Origin: Flavobacterium phragmitis
GTDB taxonomy: Bacteria > Bacteroidota > Bacteroidia > Flavobacteriales > Flavobacteriaceae
NCBI RefSeq assembly: GCF_900112575.1
Contig: NZ_FOMH01000002.1
Location: forward strand, 248,001 to 312,000
Length of the DNA: 64,000 nucleotides
Direction of reading: 5' to 3'
The notes under the pieces were generated by a model, which saw only the letters and a program-made list of their open reading frames with translations, had not been told where the DNA came from and ran no database searches. Made by a program: the position numbers and the translations under genes. The first letter of the stretch is position 1; each line of letters opens with the position of its first letter. This document shows positions 53,107-62,237 of the stretch, in pieces.

Positions 53107-53266
53107 TTAAACACATAGAAACATAGATTTTTACTTTACTAAAAAAAAAAAAGAAAAATAGAAAGAAACTAGTTTCTAACACATAGTCCCGATAACAATC
53201 GGGATGAATTTATGCAAGTGGAACGTCTGTTATGCAGTTTCAAATACTATGTTTCTATGTGTTTAA
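53107..53266. repeat. MITE-like repeat, copy B, with perfect 20-bp terminal inverted repeats
   Basis: TTAAACACATAGAAACATAG (53107-53126) is the exact reverse complement of the right end (53247-53266). The interior has AGAAACTAGTTTCTAACACA then TA (53164-53185), identical to copy A, plus TCCCGATAACAATCGGGA (53188-53205). It fills most of the 361-bp gap between clpC and the RimK gene. Confidence 0.8.
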
Positions 53267-53307
53267 AATAATCACAACCAACAGATCATAAAACTAAATA
53301 AAAACAT

Positions 53308-54675
53308 ATGCTTCAAAACAAAGTCATTTTAGGCAGCGAAGAATGGTGCTCATTTCCAGAACTAGGAATCCCGACAATCAAAGCTCGTGTTGATTCCGGC
53401 GCTAAAACTTCGGCAATGCACGCTTTAAACATAGCGCCTTTTATAAAAAATGATGCCAATTGGGTTAAGTTTGATATTAATCCAATTCAGAATAATATTA
53501 AAACCATTATTCACTGTGAAGCACCTTTAGTTGACAAACGAATCGTAAAAAGCTCAAGTGGTTTTAGAGAACATCGTTACGTGATTCAAACCAGCTTAAA
53601 AATCGGTGATGCTAAATGGCCTATCGAAATGACTTTGACCAATCGTGATTCTATGGGATTCAGAATGCTTTTAGGGCGTGAAGCCATGAGTGGAAGAGTT
53701 TTAGTCGATCCAGAGCAAAAATATCTTTTAGGACAGCCTACCCCGGAATCTCTTAAAGAACTATATCAAAATTCAGAAAAAGCAAAAACAGGTTTAAGAA
53801 TTGGCCTTTTAGCCAGTAACCCTGAATTATACAGCAACAAAAGAATTATGGAAGCCGGCGAAATGCGCGGTCACGAAATGCATTTCTTAAACATTAAAGA
53901 ATGCTACATGAAACTGGACGCCAAAAAACCTGAAATTCATTACAGAGGCGGAAAAATCCTAAACGAATTCGATGCTATTATTCCAAGAATCAGACCAAGC
54001 ATTACTTTTTATGGTTGTGCTTTGACGCGTCAGTTTGAAGCTTTGAAGGTTTTTGTTTTGAATTCAGCTACAGCAATTACACAATCGAGAGATAAATTAT
54101 ATTCCTTACAGTTGCTTTTGAACAGCGGAATTGATATTCCAACAACAGGATTTGCTAATTCTCCGCTTGATACAGACAATCTGATTAAAATGGTTGGCGG
54201 TTCACCTTTAATTGTAAAATTATTAGAAGGAACGCAAGGAAAAGGCGTTGTTTTGGCTGAAACCAAAAAAGCAGCAGAAAGTGTTATCAATGCATTCAAA
54301 AGCCTCAATGCCAATATCTTGGTTCAAGAATTCATCAAAGAAGCTAACGGAAAAGATATTCGTTGTTTTGTGATTGACGGAAAAGTGGTTGCCGCAATTC
54401 AGCGCGAAGCCATGCCAGGGGAATTCAGAGCTAATATTCATTTGGGCGGAACCGCATCTGTGATAAAAGTAACTCCAGAAGAAAAAAAGATTGCCATCAA
54501 AGCAGCAAAAGCAATGGATTTAAAAGTGGCTGGTGTTGATATCATCCGCTCTTCCAAAGGCCCGTTATTGCTGGAAGTAAATTCTTCTCCAGGCCTTGAA
54601 GGAATTGAAGGCGCAACTAATAAAGATGTTGCCGGAGAAATGATTAGAGCGATTGAAAAGAATTTTAAACTGTAA
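53308..54675 (+). CDS. RimB-RimK fusion: retropepsin-like domain plus ATP-grasp alpha-L-glutamate ligase
   Basis: 455 residues. The first ~145 residues are the PF05618 domain (retropepsin-like, formerly called ATP-dependent zinc protease) with the active-site-like [19 protein letters not shown] (about 24-42). The rest is a complete RimK ATP-grasp ligase, with [34 protein letters not shown] and [18 protein letters not shown]. RimK adds glutamates to ribosomal protein S6 in E. coli, and RimB-type proteins trim them in Pseudomonas. Here both are in one chain. Confidence 0.88.
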   Translation: MLQNKVILGSEEWCSFPELGIPTIKARVDSGAKTSAMHALNIAPFIKNDANWVKFDINPIQNNIKTIIHCEAPLVDKRIVKSSSGFREHRYVIQTSLKIGDAKWPIEMTLTNRDSMGFRMLLGREAMSGRVLVDPEQKYLLGQPTPESLKELYQNSEKAKTGLRIGLLASNPELYSNKRIMEAGEMRGHEMHFLNIKECYMKLDAKKPEIHYRGGKILNEFDAIIPRIRPSITFYGCALTRQFEALKVFVLNSATAITQSRDKLYSLQLLLNSGIDIPTTGFANSPLDTDNLIKMVGGSPLIVKLLEGTQGKGVVLAETKKAAESVINAFKSLNANILVQEFIKEANGKDIRCFVIDGKVVAAIQREAMPGEFRANIHLGGTASVIKVTPEEKKIAIKAAKAMDLKVAGVDIIRSSKGPLLLEVNSSPGLEGIEGATNKDVAGEMIRAIEKNFKL

Positions 54676-54785
54676 TTAAGTTCATTTAAACTTAATTATC
54701 GATTCATAATTTAGAAGCTTTGTCGAAGTTTAAAACTTTGGCAAAGCTTTTTTCTTTAACTTTAATAAAACAAAAAAGTAAAACG

Positions 54786-55304
54786 ATGCATTTTCCTTAC
54801 TTAGACATAATTATCCGAAGCGTTGTGGTCTATTTTTTCATGACAATTGCCTTAAGAATATTTGGTAAAAAAGAACTTTCACAATTAAACACAGCCGATA
54901 TTATTCTGATTTTACTAATTAGTAACTCGGTTCAAAATGCCATGGTTGGTCCGGACACTAGCCTTATAGGCGGATTAGTTGCGGCATTGGTATTATTTGT
55001 AGTCAACTTTGCAATTAAAAAACTAACCCGCAACTCTAAAACTTTAAGCAACTTATTACTTGACAAACCTGAAGTCCTAATCCATGACGGGAAACTAGAT
55101 TTTAAAACTTTAAGCAGATTAGATATTTCACACGACGAATTAAAAGAAGCTGCAAGAGAACACGGTTTAGAACACCTAACAGATGTCAAACTTGCCATGC
55201 TGGAAATTGACGGAACAATCAGCATCATTTCAGCAGATCAAAAACATCTCAAACAGACGCATTACAAACGCAAACACAATCGTAAAAACTTACAGAATTT
55301 ATAA
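54786..55304 (+). CDS. DUF421 (YetF-like) membrane protein, short form
   Basis: 172 residues from the ATG at 54786; the frame extends to a TTG at 54720 without support. Two or three membrane segments (DIIIRSVVVYFFMTIALRIF, ADIILILLISNSVQNAM) and the DUF421 domain with DKPEVLIHDGKLDFKTLSR. It is a paralogue of 14297-14989, but without the C-terminal zinc ribbon and with a Lys/His-rich tail (KHLKQTHYKRKHNRKN). Function unknown. Confidence 0.78.
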   Translation: MHFPYLDIIIRSVVVYFFMTIALRIFGKKELSQLNTADIILILLISNSVQNAMVGPDTSLIGGLVAALVLFVVNFAIKKLTRNSKTLSNLLLDKPEVLIHDGKLDFKTLSRLDISHDELKEAAREHGLEHLTDVKLAMLEIDGTISIISADQKHLKQTHYKRKHNRKNLQNL

Positions 55305-55310
55305 TTACAA

Positions 55311-55341
55311 AAAAGCCGATTTCAAATTGAAATCGGCTTTT
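55311..55341. terminator. bidirectional terminator
   Basis: AAAAGCCGATTTCAA (55311-55325) and its perfect complement (55327-55341) lie between the DUF421 gene (+) and the convergent phosphate transporter (-). Confidence 0.9.
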
Positions 55342-55392
55342 GAATCATATCTTAGAAATGCGATTTACTTCTCACATTTTAAATATCTTTCA

Positions 55393-56733
55393 TTAAATAA
55401 ATACACTTAAAATAAAGTATACTAATCCAGCTAAAAGAGCTGAGATTGGAATAGTCAAAATCCAAGCCCAGATTAAGCTCACGGTAACTCCCCATCTTAC
55501 GGCAGAAACACGTTTTGTTAATCCAACCCCAATGATAGACCCTGTAATAGTATGCGTTGTACTTACTGGAATTTTTAAGTGTTCTGTAAAGTAAAGTGTC
55601 AAAGCTCCTGCAGTTTCCGCAGCAACTCCTTCAAATGAACTTACTTTTGTGATTTTAGATCCCATTGTTTTCACAATTTTCCAACCACCACTTAAGGTTC
55701 CTGCAGCAATTGCAGAATAGCAGGCTAATGGAATCCAAGAAGGCATTCTAAAAGCACCATCTTCTGAGGGAAGAGCTACATCTAACCAAGGATCCATATG
55801 AACACCAGGATTTGTATTAATATAAACAACAACTGCTGCTGCAATAATCCCCATTACTTTTTGAGAATCGTTTCCTCCGTGACCTAAACTAAATGCGGCA
55901 GAAGATAATAACTGCATTTTCTTTAAAGCAGCATCAGCCTGATGAAGATTTAAACTGCTGAATATTAAACAAAACCCGCTTACTGTCAAGACAATAAAAG
56001 CAACCAAAAACCATTTAATATTATGAGGCTCAAATGCAACACTCCAAAAAACAGAAGAAGCAAAACGAGGTTTATGTCCATCTTTTATAATTTCTTCATA
56101 AGGAATCATTTGTACGTAAACAAACCAAATGGTTGCAAGCATTAAAGCTACAGTAAAGATTTTTGGGCCTATACTTTTACGCGAAGCATTTAATAACCAA
56201 ATTGAAATTAAATACGATGCTATAACCCCTAAAAGCGGTGCTAAAACGATAAAAGCAATAATTATAATAACTCCCGAAGGCATCCCTCCATCTTTACCGG
56301 CCTTATACCAGCTTACAATTTCGTACCAGTAGTGAGTTGCTCCGTCTGCTCCAACATAACCTGAAAAACCATGAATTGCAATGGCATGTGCTACCGCCGC
56401 ACCAGCAAAACCACCTATAAGAGTATGTGAAGAACTTGAAGGAATTCCCAACCACCAAGTTAATAAGTTCCAGCATATAGCTGCAATTACACCAGCTAAA
56501 ATCACCACCAGATCAATTTGCATCGTATCCGCTGTTTTAGCAACAGTATCTGCAACACCAAATCCGAAAACCCAATAGGCCAGAAAGTTAAAAAACGCTG
56601 CCCAGACTACCGCCTGAAAAGGTGTTAAAACCTTTGTAGCAACAACAGTCGCTATAGCATTTGCCGCATCATGAAAACCATTGATGTAATCAAAAATTAA
56701 GGCAAGCACTATAATTAATATAAGTATAGTCAT
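55393..56733 (-). CDS. low-affinity inorganic phosphate transporter, PiT family
   Basis: 446 residues with about ten membrane helices. Duplicated PiT signatures are at both ends: DYINGFHDAANAIATVVATK (about 15-34) and KIPVSTTHTITGSIIGVG (about 393-410). It imports phosphate (as metal phosphate in E. coli PitA) driven by the proton or sodium gradient. It follows the DUF47 gene by 30 bases in the same direction; this pair is widespread. Confidence 0.94.
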   Translation of the reverse strand: MTILILIIVLALIFDYINGFHDAANAIATVVATKVLTPFQAVVWAAFFNFLAYWVFGFGVADTVAKTADTMQIDLVVILAGVIAAICWNLLTWWLGIPSSSSHTLIGGFAGAAVAHAIAIHGFSGYVGADGATHYWYEIVSWYKAGKDGGMPSGVIIIIAFIVLAPLLGVIASYLISIWLLNASRKSIGPKIFTVALMLATIWFVYVQMIPYEEIIKDGHKPRFASSVFWSVAFEPHNIKWFLVAFIVLTVSGFCLIFSSLNLHQADAALKKMQLLSSAAFSLGHGGNDSQKVMGIIAAAVVVYINTNPGVHMDPWLDVALPSEDGAFRMPSWIPLACYSAIAAGTLSGGWKIVKTMGSKITKVSSFEGVAAETAGALTLYFTEHLKIPVSTTHTITGSIIGVGLTKRVSAVRWGVTVSLIWAWILTIPISALLAGLVYFILSVFI

Positions 56734-56763
56734 AAAATTATAACTTCAGATTGAAAAATTGAA

Positions 56764-57408
56764 TTAAGAATGTTTTACAGAAATAGATTCTAGTATGTTC
56801 GCAACACTCTTACATTTATCTGTTGCTGATTCTAAAACAGATAACACCTCTTTATATTTAATGATATTTTTAGCGTCTGTTTCGTTTTCAAAAATTTCAA
56901 AAACTGCTTTGTTATAAACGTTATCCGATTTGTTTTCTAGTTTGTTAATTCTAGCACACGCATCTTTAATAACTTTAAAGTTTTTTAGATTTCTCAACTC
57001 TTTTACTGCACTGTCAATGTTTTGACAAGCCTCAAGGTTGATTTCTGTCATCTTTCTGATAGATTTTGTAATCTTATCAACTTGATACAATCTCATACGA
57101 CTAGATGCACCATGTAGGTAATCTGCAACGTTGTCAATTGAAGTAATTAACGTGTGAATATCTTCTCTATCAAATGGAGTAATAAAGTTTCTGCTTAACT
57201 CAAGGTTAGTCTGACGTGTAATGTCTTCTCCTTTTTGTTCTAATTCGTCAATCTTTTGAAAAAGAATTTCTCTTTCTTTTAATGGTAAATTTACAGCTTC
57301 GTGTAAGTTAGAAGCTAATTCAATTAAATTGCTTGAAGCCTCTTCAAAAAGTGGAAAGAATTTTTTGTCTTTCGGCACTAAAAATTGGAAAATACTGTTT
57401 ATTGACAT
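56764..57408 (-). CDS. DUF47 (PhoU-like) regulator of the phosphate transporter
   Basis: 214 residues, all alpha, with the DUF47 pattern: FFPLFEEASSNLIELASNL, RNFITPFDREDIHTLITSID (about 70-89) and IIKYKEVLSVLESATDKCKS. Such proteins act with PiT, probably as PhoU-like controllers. A -7 box TAATTTTG (complement of 57428-57435) lies 20 bases upstream of its start, so DUF47-pit has its own promoter separate from hutH. Confidence 0.9.
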   Translation of the reverse strand: MSINSIFQFLVPKDKKFFPLFEEASSNLIELASNLHEAVNLPLKEREILFQKIDELEQKGEDITRQTNLELSRNFITPFDREDIHTLITSIDNVADYLHGASSRMRLYQVDKITKSIRKMTEINLEACQNIDSAVKELRNLKNFKVIKDACARINKLENKSDNVYNKAVFEIFENETDAKNIIKYKEVLSVLESATDKCKSVANILESISVKHS

Positions 57409-57427
57409 TGTTTTATTTTTGATAGTG

Positions 57428-57435
57428 CAAAATTA
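57428..57435 (-). promoter_or_regulatory. -7 box of the DUF47-pit operon
   Basis: TAATTTTG (read on the minus strand) is an exact TAnnTTTG box with a TTG 16 bases upstream, located between the hutH stop and the DUF47 start. Confidence 0.6.
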
Positions 57436-57456
57436 CTTCAATAATATTTTGCAATG

Positions 57457-58971
57457 TTAAGCCATTGTTAACAAATCGTTTTCTATTTGGAAACTCTCAA
57501 GGAATAACACTGTGTTTTCTATGTCATTATGTAAGATTCGGTCTTCTTTAACCAAAGGCACCACTTCTCTGTAACTGCTCAGGAACATTTCTATGAAATC
57601 ACTTGATTTTAGTGGCTCTCTATACGCAATTGCCTGCGAAGCATTCAACAATTCGATAGCCAAAATGCGCTCTAAATTGTCTAGAATTCGTAAGGCTTTT
57701 GTCGCTCCGTTGGCTCCCATGCTCACATGATCTTCCTGTCCGTTGCTCGAAACAATACTATCGATACTTGCCGGCGTTGCCAATTGCTTGTTTTGACTGG
57801 CAATACTTGCCGCTGTGTACTGCGGAATCATAAATCCTGAGTTCAATCCTGGATTATCTACCAAAAATGCAGGAAGATTACGTAATCCTGAAATCAACTG
57901 GTAGGTTCTTCTCTCCGAAATACTTCCCAATTCTGCCAAAGCAATAGCCATAAAATCTAAGGCTAAAGCTAAAGGCTGACCGTGGAAATTCCCTCCGGAA
58001 ATAATCTGATCGGCTTCTATAAAAATATTTGGATTATCAGTTACCGAATTGATTTCTGTTTTGAATACTTTTCGAACATAATCAATCGCATCTTTTGAAG
58101 CGCCGTGAACCTGAGGCATGCAACGGAAAGAATACGGATCCTGAACGTGTTTCTTTTCCTGAGCAATGATTTCGCTTCCGTCTAAGAATTCAGTAATTCT
58201 CTGTGCCGTCACAATTTGTCCTTTGTGTGGACGTATATAATGTATCAATTCGTTAAATGGCTCGATTCTTCCATCAAAACCTTCCAAAGAAATAGTTCCG
58301 ATTAAATCTGCCAAATAAGAATATTTATAGGCTTTAATTAAAATATGAGCTCCGTAAGCACTCATAAACTGTGTTCCGTTCAATAAAGCCAAACCTTCTT
58401 TGGACTGTAAAACAATTGGTTCCCAGTTAAAATGTTTTAAAACTTCGGCAGAAGAAACTTTTTTGCCTTCAAAAAGCACCACTCCTTCTCCAATTAATGG
58501 CAATGACATATGAGCCAATGGCGCTAAATCTCCCGAAGCTCCCAGTGAACCTTGTGTATAGATTATCGGAAGAATATCATTATTGTAAAAATCTACTAAA
58601 CGCTCTAAAGTCTTCAACTGCACTCCAGAATGTCCATAACTTAAAGATTGAATTTTCAGCAAAAGCATCATTTTTACAATTTCTGACGGAACTTCTTCTC
58701 CAGTTCCACAGGCATGCGATTTCACTAAGTTCTCCTGAAGCTTTGATAAATTTTCATTTGAGATTTTCACGCTGTATAAAGAACCGAAACCTGTATTTAT
58801 GCCATAAATGGGCGCTGTATGCGATTCCATTTTTTTATCTAAATAATCACGGCATTTCTGAACGTTTACTTTAGCTTCTTCTGATAGTTCCAGCATTTTA
58901 TTATGGGCTAAAATCTCTTGTAATGTTTCTAAAGTAATCGTTTCAGTACTTATATAATGGATCTCTCTCAT
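57457..58971 (-). CDS. hutH: histidine ammonia-lyase
   Basis: 504 residues from the ATG at 58971 (the longer frame to 59028 adds a non-conserved 19 residues). The MIO-forming Ala145-Ser146-Gly147 lies in GSLGASGDLAPLAHM, and TGFGSLYSVKIS near residue 60 is the mobile active-site loop. It converts L-histidine to urocanate and ammonia. No hutU, hutI or hutG is adjacent, so this is an orphan; related MIO enzymes (for example tyrosine ammonia-lyase) cannot be excluded by sequence alone. Confidence 0.85.
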   Translation of the reverse strand: MREIHYISTETITLETLQEILAHNKMLELSEEAKVNVQKCRDYLDKKMESHTAPIYGINTGFGSLYSVKISNENLSKLQENLVKSHACGTGEEVPSEIVKMMLLLKIQSLSYGHSGVQLKTLERLVDFYNNDILPIIYTQGSLGASGDLAPLAHMSLPLIGEGVVLFEGKKVSSAEVLKHFNWEPIVLQSKEGLALLNGTQFMSAYGAHILIKAYKYSYLADLIGTISLEGFDGRIEPFNELIHYIRPHKGQIVTAQRITEFLDGSEIIAQEKKHVQDPYSFRCMPQVHGASKDAIDYVRKVFKTEINSVTDNPNIFIEADQIISGGNFHGQPLALALDFMAIALAELGSISERRTYQLISGLRNLPAFLVDNPGLNSGFMIPQYTAASIASQNKQLATPASIDSIVSSNGQEDHVSMGANGATKALRILDNLERILAIELLNASQAIAYREPLKSSDFIEMFLSSYREVVPLVKEDRILHNDIENTVLFLESFQIENDLLTMA

Positions 58972-59325
58972 GATGTTTTTCAATTTTAAGACGTCAAAAT
59001 TCAACAAATCCATATTAAAAAGCAACAATTTATCACAATAATTAAAATTTCAATAAATCCGTTTGAAAGCTCTTAATTTATATTTCAAACCCAAATGATG
59101 TCTTTTGAGTGCTTTTCCACTATCTTTTTATTAAAATTCAACTCTTTAGAAAGATTTAATCGGCAAAAAACAATTGTTGAAATATATCAAAACCTCAATT
59201 TAGTCTGTTTAATTTTAACAAATGCTCAATAATGAATTATTGGGATTTGAATTATTAAAATATTCGCAAAAAGCCTTTTTAGGTTTTTAACTCATATAAA
59301 AATCTGTACTTTTGAAAAATCAAAA
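58972..59325. other. 354-bp divergent interval between hutH and the thr leader
   Basis: AT-rich, with no ORF. It holds the hutH promoter region on the minus strand and, near its right end, AAAAAGCCTTTTTAGG (about 59270) and the thr leader promoter. I see no repeat family in it. Confidence 0.5.
59307..59314 (+). promoter_or_regulatory. -7 box of the thr leader
   Basis: TACTTTTG is an exact TAnnTTTG match 12 bases before the leader ATG at 59326, giving a 5-prime UTR of only a few bases. A T-rich run at 59284-59288 is 18 bases upstream at the -33 position. Confidence 0.65.
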
Positions 59326-59427
59326 ATGAAAAGTAACAGCACAAAATATCAATCTACAATGACAACTCCTACTAGAGTTGCAATTGCTGCTACCATTATT
59401 TCTACTACAACAACTACTACCCCTTAG
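59326..59427 (+). CDS. threonine-rich leader peptide (attenuator) upstream of thrA
   Basis: A 33-residue ORF reading MKSNSTKYQSTMTTPTR, then VAIAATIIS, then six consecutive Thr codons (ACT ACA ACA ACT ACT ACC, 59404-59421), Pro and TAG. Twelve of 33 residues are Thr and three are Ile, much like the E. coli thr leader. The stop codon sits in the palindrome CCCC-TTA-GGGG (59420-59430). Stalling at Thr codons when charged tRNA-Thr is scarce would be expected to change folding downstream and raise thrA expression. Too short for usual gene callers. Confidence 0.8.
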   Translation: MKSNSTKYQSTMTTPTRVAIAATIISTTTTTTP

Positions 59428-59472
59428 GGGTATACATTTTCACATATAATCCTAGGTTACCTATACTTTTTT
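59428..59472 (+). promoter_or_regulatory. attenuator-terminator candidate after the thr leader
   Basis: GTATA (59430-59434) can pair with TATAC (59462-59466), extended by a G-U pair, followed by the T-run 59467-59472. An alternative stem AGGGGTATA with TATAATCCT (one mismatch) overlaps it. Competing stems that end in a U-run are what an attenuator needs, but the terminator stem is weak. Confidence 0.4.
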
Positions 59473-59611
59473 CTTGAAAGAAGAAAGTTATTGGATACAT
59501 AAAAAACATTTACAAAAAAAATTGTCGCAGTTTTCAGTTTCAGTTCACAGTTGATAATCTTTGAACCTTTGTTACTCAAAATCTTCGCACCTTATTAAAA
59601 AATATCACAAA

Positions 59612-62059
59612 ATGAAAGTATTAAAATTTGGCGGAACTTCGGTAGCCAATGCTCAAAATATAAAACTCGTTCTTGAAATCGTCAACCAGAAAGCAAAACA
59701 GGATCAATTAGTTGTAGTGGTTTCCGCTTTAAGCAAAGTAACCGATCTATTGCAGTCTGCGGCAGCAAAAGCGGCAGCAAACGATGAAAGTTTTAGAGAA
59801 GTTGTTGCTGAAATCGAGAAAAAACACCTTGACACACTTAAAGAACTTATTCCTGTAAGCGAACAAAGCAGTCTTTTAAGTCACGTAAAAAGAATCATTA
59901 ATCATTTAGAAACTTTACTAGATGGTTGTTTCCTTTTAGGAGAATTATCTCCAAGAACTGCTGATACTATTTTAAGTTTTGGTGAATTACTTTCCTCTTT
60001 CATCATTGCGCAGGCTTATCAGCAGGTCGATAAAGATGCCGTTTACAAAGACAGTCGTGAATTAATTAAAACAGACAATAACTTCGGAAAAGCTGCCGTA
60101 AACTTTGAAGTTTCAAATAAACTAATTCAAGAATATTTTGCTTCAAATAAATCTAGAATCAATATTTTGCCTGGATTTATAGCACAGACTTTAGACGGAA
60201 TCACTTCGACTTTAGGACGCGGAGGATCAGATTATACCGCTGCCATTATTGCCGGAGCTTTAGATGCTGAACAATTAGAAATCTGGACTGACGTAAACGG
60301 AATGTTTACTGCCAACCCAAAAATTGTAAAACAAGCACAGCCAATTGCAAATATTTCGTATCAGGAAGCAATGGAGTTGTCGCATTTTGGTGCCAAAGTT
60401 TTGTATCCGCCAACAATTCAACCGGTTTTAAGAAAAAACATTCCTATTTTAATCAAAAATACTTTTGAACCGGAAGCTGTTGGAACTTTAATTTCTGATG
60501 CTGTTCTTTCAAAAGATACTGTTGTAAAAGGAATCAGCCATATTGATCATATTTCGCTTTTAACTCTTGAAGGCCCAGGAATGATTGGAGTTGCAGGTTC
60601 GTCAAGACGTTTGTTTGAAGTATTATCTCAGGAAAAAATCAATGTTATTTTTATTACTCAGGCTTCTTCTGAACACTCAATCTGTATCGGAATTTTAAAT
60701 TCTGATGCTGATAATGCCGAAGCTGCAATCAACAGAGCATTCGAAATCGAAATTTCTCAAAATAAAATCGATCCTTGTTATGTAGAAAAAGACCTTTGCA
60801 TTATTGCTTTGGTAGGTGAAAACATGAAAAATCACCAAGGTTTAAGCGGAAGAATGTTCAGTACTTTAGGAAAAAACAACGTAAACATTCGTGCGATTGC
60901 GCAAGGTGCTTCTGAAAGAAATATTTCGACTGTAATTAATGAAAGAGACGTTAAAAAAGCATTGAATACTTTACACGAGAATTTCTTCGAAGAAAACACA
61001 AAACAGCTTAATTTATTCGTAATGGGAGTTGGAAATGTGGGAGAAAAATTCATCGAGCAGATTCACAGCCAAAAGAAATTCTTAAAAGATAATCTGAAGA
61101 TTAACGTTCGTGTTATTGCTTTATCCAATTCAAGAAAAATGTATTTTGATGAAGATGGAATTTCTTTAAAAGATTGGCATTCGGCTTTAGACAAAGGTGA
61201 ACCAGCAAGTATTGAAGAATTTATCCAGAAAGCAAAAGAATTGAATTTACGTAACAGTATTTTTGTGGATATTACAGCAAATGCAACGGTTTCTGAGGCT
61301 TACGAAAAATTCTTAAAAGAAAGTATTGCGGTTGTAACTTGTAATAAGATTGCTTGTTCATCTGCTTACGACAATTATAAAAAACTGAAAAGCTTATCTC
61401 GTCAATACAACGCTCCTTTCTTGTTTGAAACGAATGTTGGTGCGGGATTGCCAATTATAGATACTGTAAAAAATCTGATTGCGTCTGGGGATAAAGTGCA
61501 TAAAATTCAGGCGGTTTTATCCGGAAGTTTGAACTTTATTTTCAACAATTTTGACGAAAACAACTCTTTCCACGATGTGGTAAAAGAAGCTGGAGTTCAA
61601 GGTTTCACAGAACCAGATCCAAAAATCGACTTAAGCGGAATCGACGTAGCTCGTAAAATATTAATCTTAATCCGCGAAAGTGGTTACGAAATGGACATCG
61701 ACGCCATTGCAAACGAATCGTTTTTACCAGCAGAATGTTTAGCGACAACAAACAATGAAGATTTCTTTGCTTCGTTAATCAAACACGCTGCTCATTTTGA
61801 AGGTATTTACAACGAAGCTTTAGCCAAAGATTCAAGACTGAAATACGTGGCACAATTCGAAAACGGAAAAGCAAGCGTTGGTTTACAGTTCATTCCAAAA
61901 GATCATCCTTTCTATAATTTAGAAGGAAAAGATAATATCGTGCTTTTCTACACAGATCGTTACGTAGACCAGCCTTTATTGATCAAAGGAGCCGGAGCCG
62001 GAGCTGCGGTAACAGCATCAGGAATTTTTGCAGACGTTATCCGCATTGGGAATGTATAG
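59612..62059 (+). CDS. thrA: bifunctional aspartate kinase / homoserine dehydrogenase
   Basis: 815 residues from the ATG at 59612. N-terminal aspartokinase (KFGGTSVAN, about 4-12; GRGGSDYTA, about 206-214), two ACT domains in the middle (about 310-455) and C-terminal homoserine dehydrogenase (VMGVGNVGEKF near 471; TNVGAGLPIIDT near 610). It carries out the first and third steps from aspartate towards threonine; the ACT domains suggest feedback by Thr. It is the first enzyme gene after the leader. Confidence 0.96.
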   Translation: MKVLKFGGTSVANAQNIKLVLEIVNQKAKQDQLVVVVSALSKVTDLLQSAAAKAAANDESFREVVAEIEKKHLDTLKELIPVSEQSSLLSHVKRIINHLETLLDGCFLLGELSPRTADTILSFGELLSSFIIAQAYQQVDKDAVYKDSRELIKTDNNFGKAAVNFEVSNKLIQEYFASNKSRINILPGFIAQTLDGITSTLGRGGSDYTAAIIAGALDAEQLEIWTDVNGMFTANPKIVKQAQPIANISYQEAMELSHFGAKVLYPPTIQPVLRKNIPILIKNTFEPEAVGTLISDAVLSKDTVVKGISHIDHISLLTLEGPGMIGVAGSSRRLFEVLSQEKINVIFITQASSEHSICIGILNSDADNAEAAINRAFEIEISQNKIDPCYVEKDLCIIALVGENMKNHQGLSGRMFSTLGKNNVNIRAIAQGASERNISTVINERDVKKALNTLHENFFEENTKQLNLFVMGVGNVGEKFIEQIHSQKKFLKDNLKINVRVIALSNSRKMYFDEDGISLKDWHSALDKGEPASIEEFIQKAKELNLRNSIFVDITANATVSEAYEKFLKESIAVVTCNKIACSSAYDNYKKLKSLSRQYNAPFLFETNVGAGLPIIDTVKNLIASGDKVHKIQAVLSGSLNFIFNNFDENNSFHDVVKEAGVQGFTEPDPKIDLSGIDVARKILILIRESGYEMDIDAIANESFLPAECLATTNNEDFFASLIKHAAHFEGIYNEALAKDSRLKYVAQFENGKASVGLQFIPKDHPFYNLEGKDNIVLFYTDRYVDQPLLIKGAGAGAAVTASGIFADVIRIGNV

Positions 62060-62237
62060 CCGCTAAGACACTAAGACGCTAAGTCTTTAAGTTTTTTATA
62101 CTTAGCATCTTAGAAACTTAGTACCTCAGAAACTAGAAAATAAAACTTTGTGTCTTAGCGCCTTCGTGGCAAAAACTCAAAGCCTTAAAAAAATAAAACT
62201 TTGTGACTTTGTGCCTTCGTGGCAAAACCAACCAAAA
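62060..62237. repeat. thrA-thrB spacer filled with opposed tracts and a tandem repeat
   Basis: CTAAG units follow the thrA stop (62060-62082), CTTAG units follow (about 62099-62128), and a ~38-base unit AATAAAACTTTGTG plus GCCTTCGTGGCAAAA occurs twice (about 62137-62175 and 62189-62228). The opposed tracts can form a hairpin. Confidence 0.65.

Noticed and set aside
55393..57408. High-affinity Pst/Pho regulon
   Set aside because: Only the low-affinity PiT transporter and a DUF47 protein are present; no pstSCAB or phoBR genes are seen.
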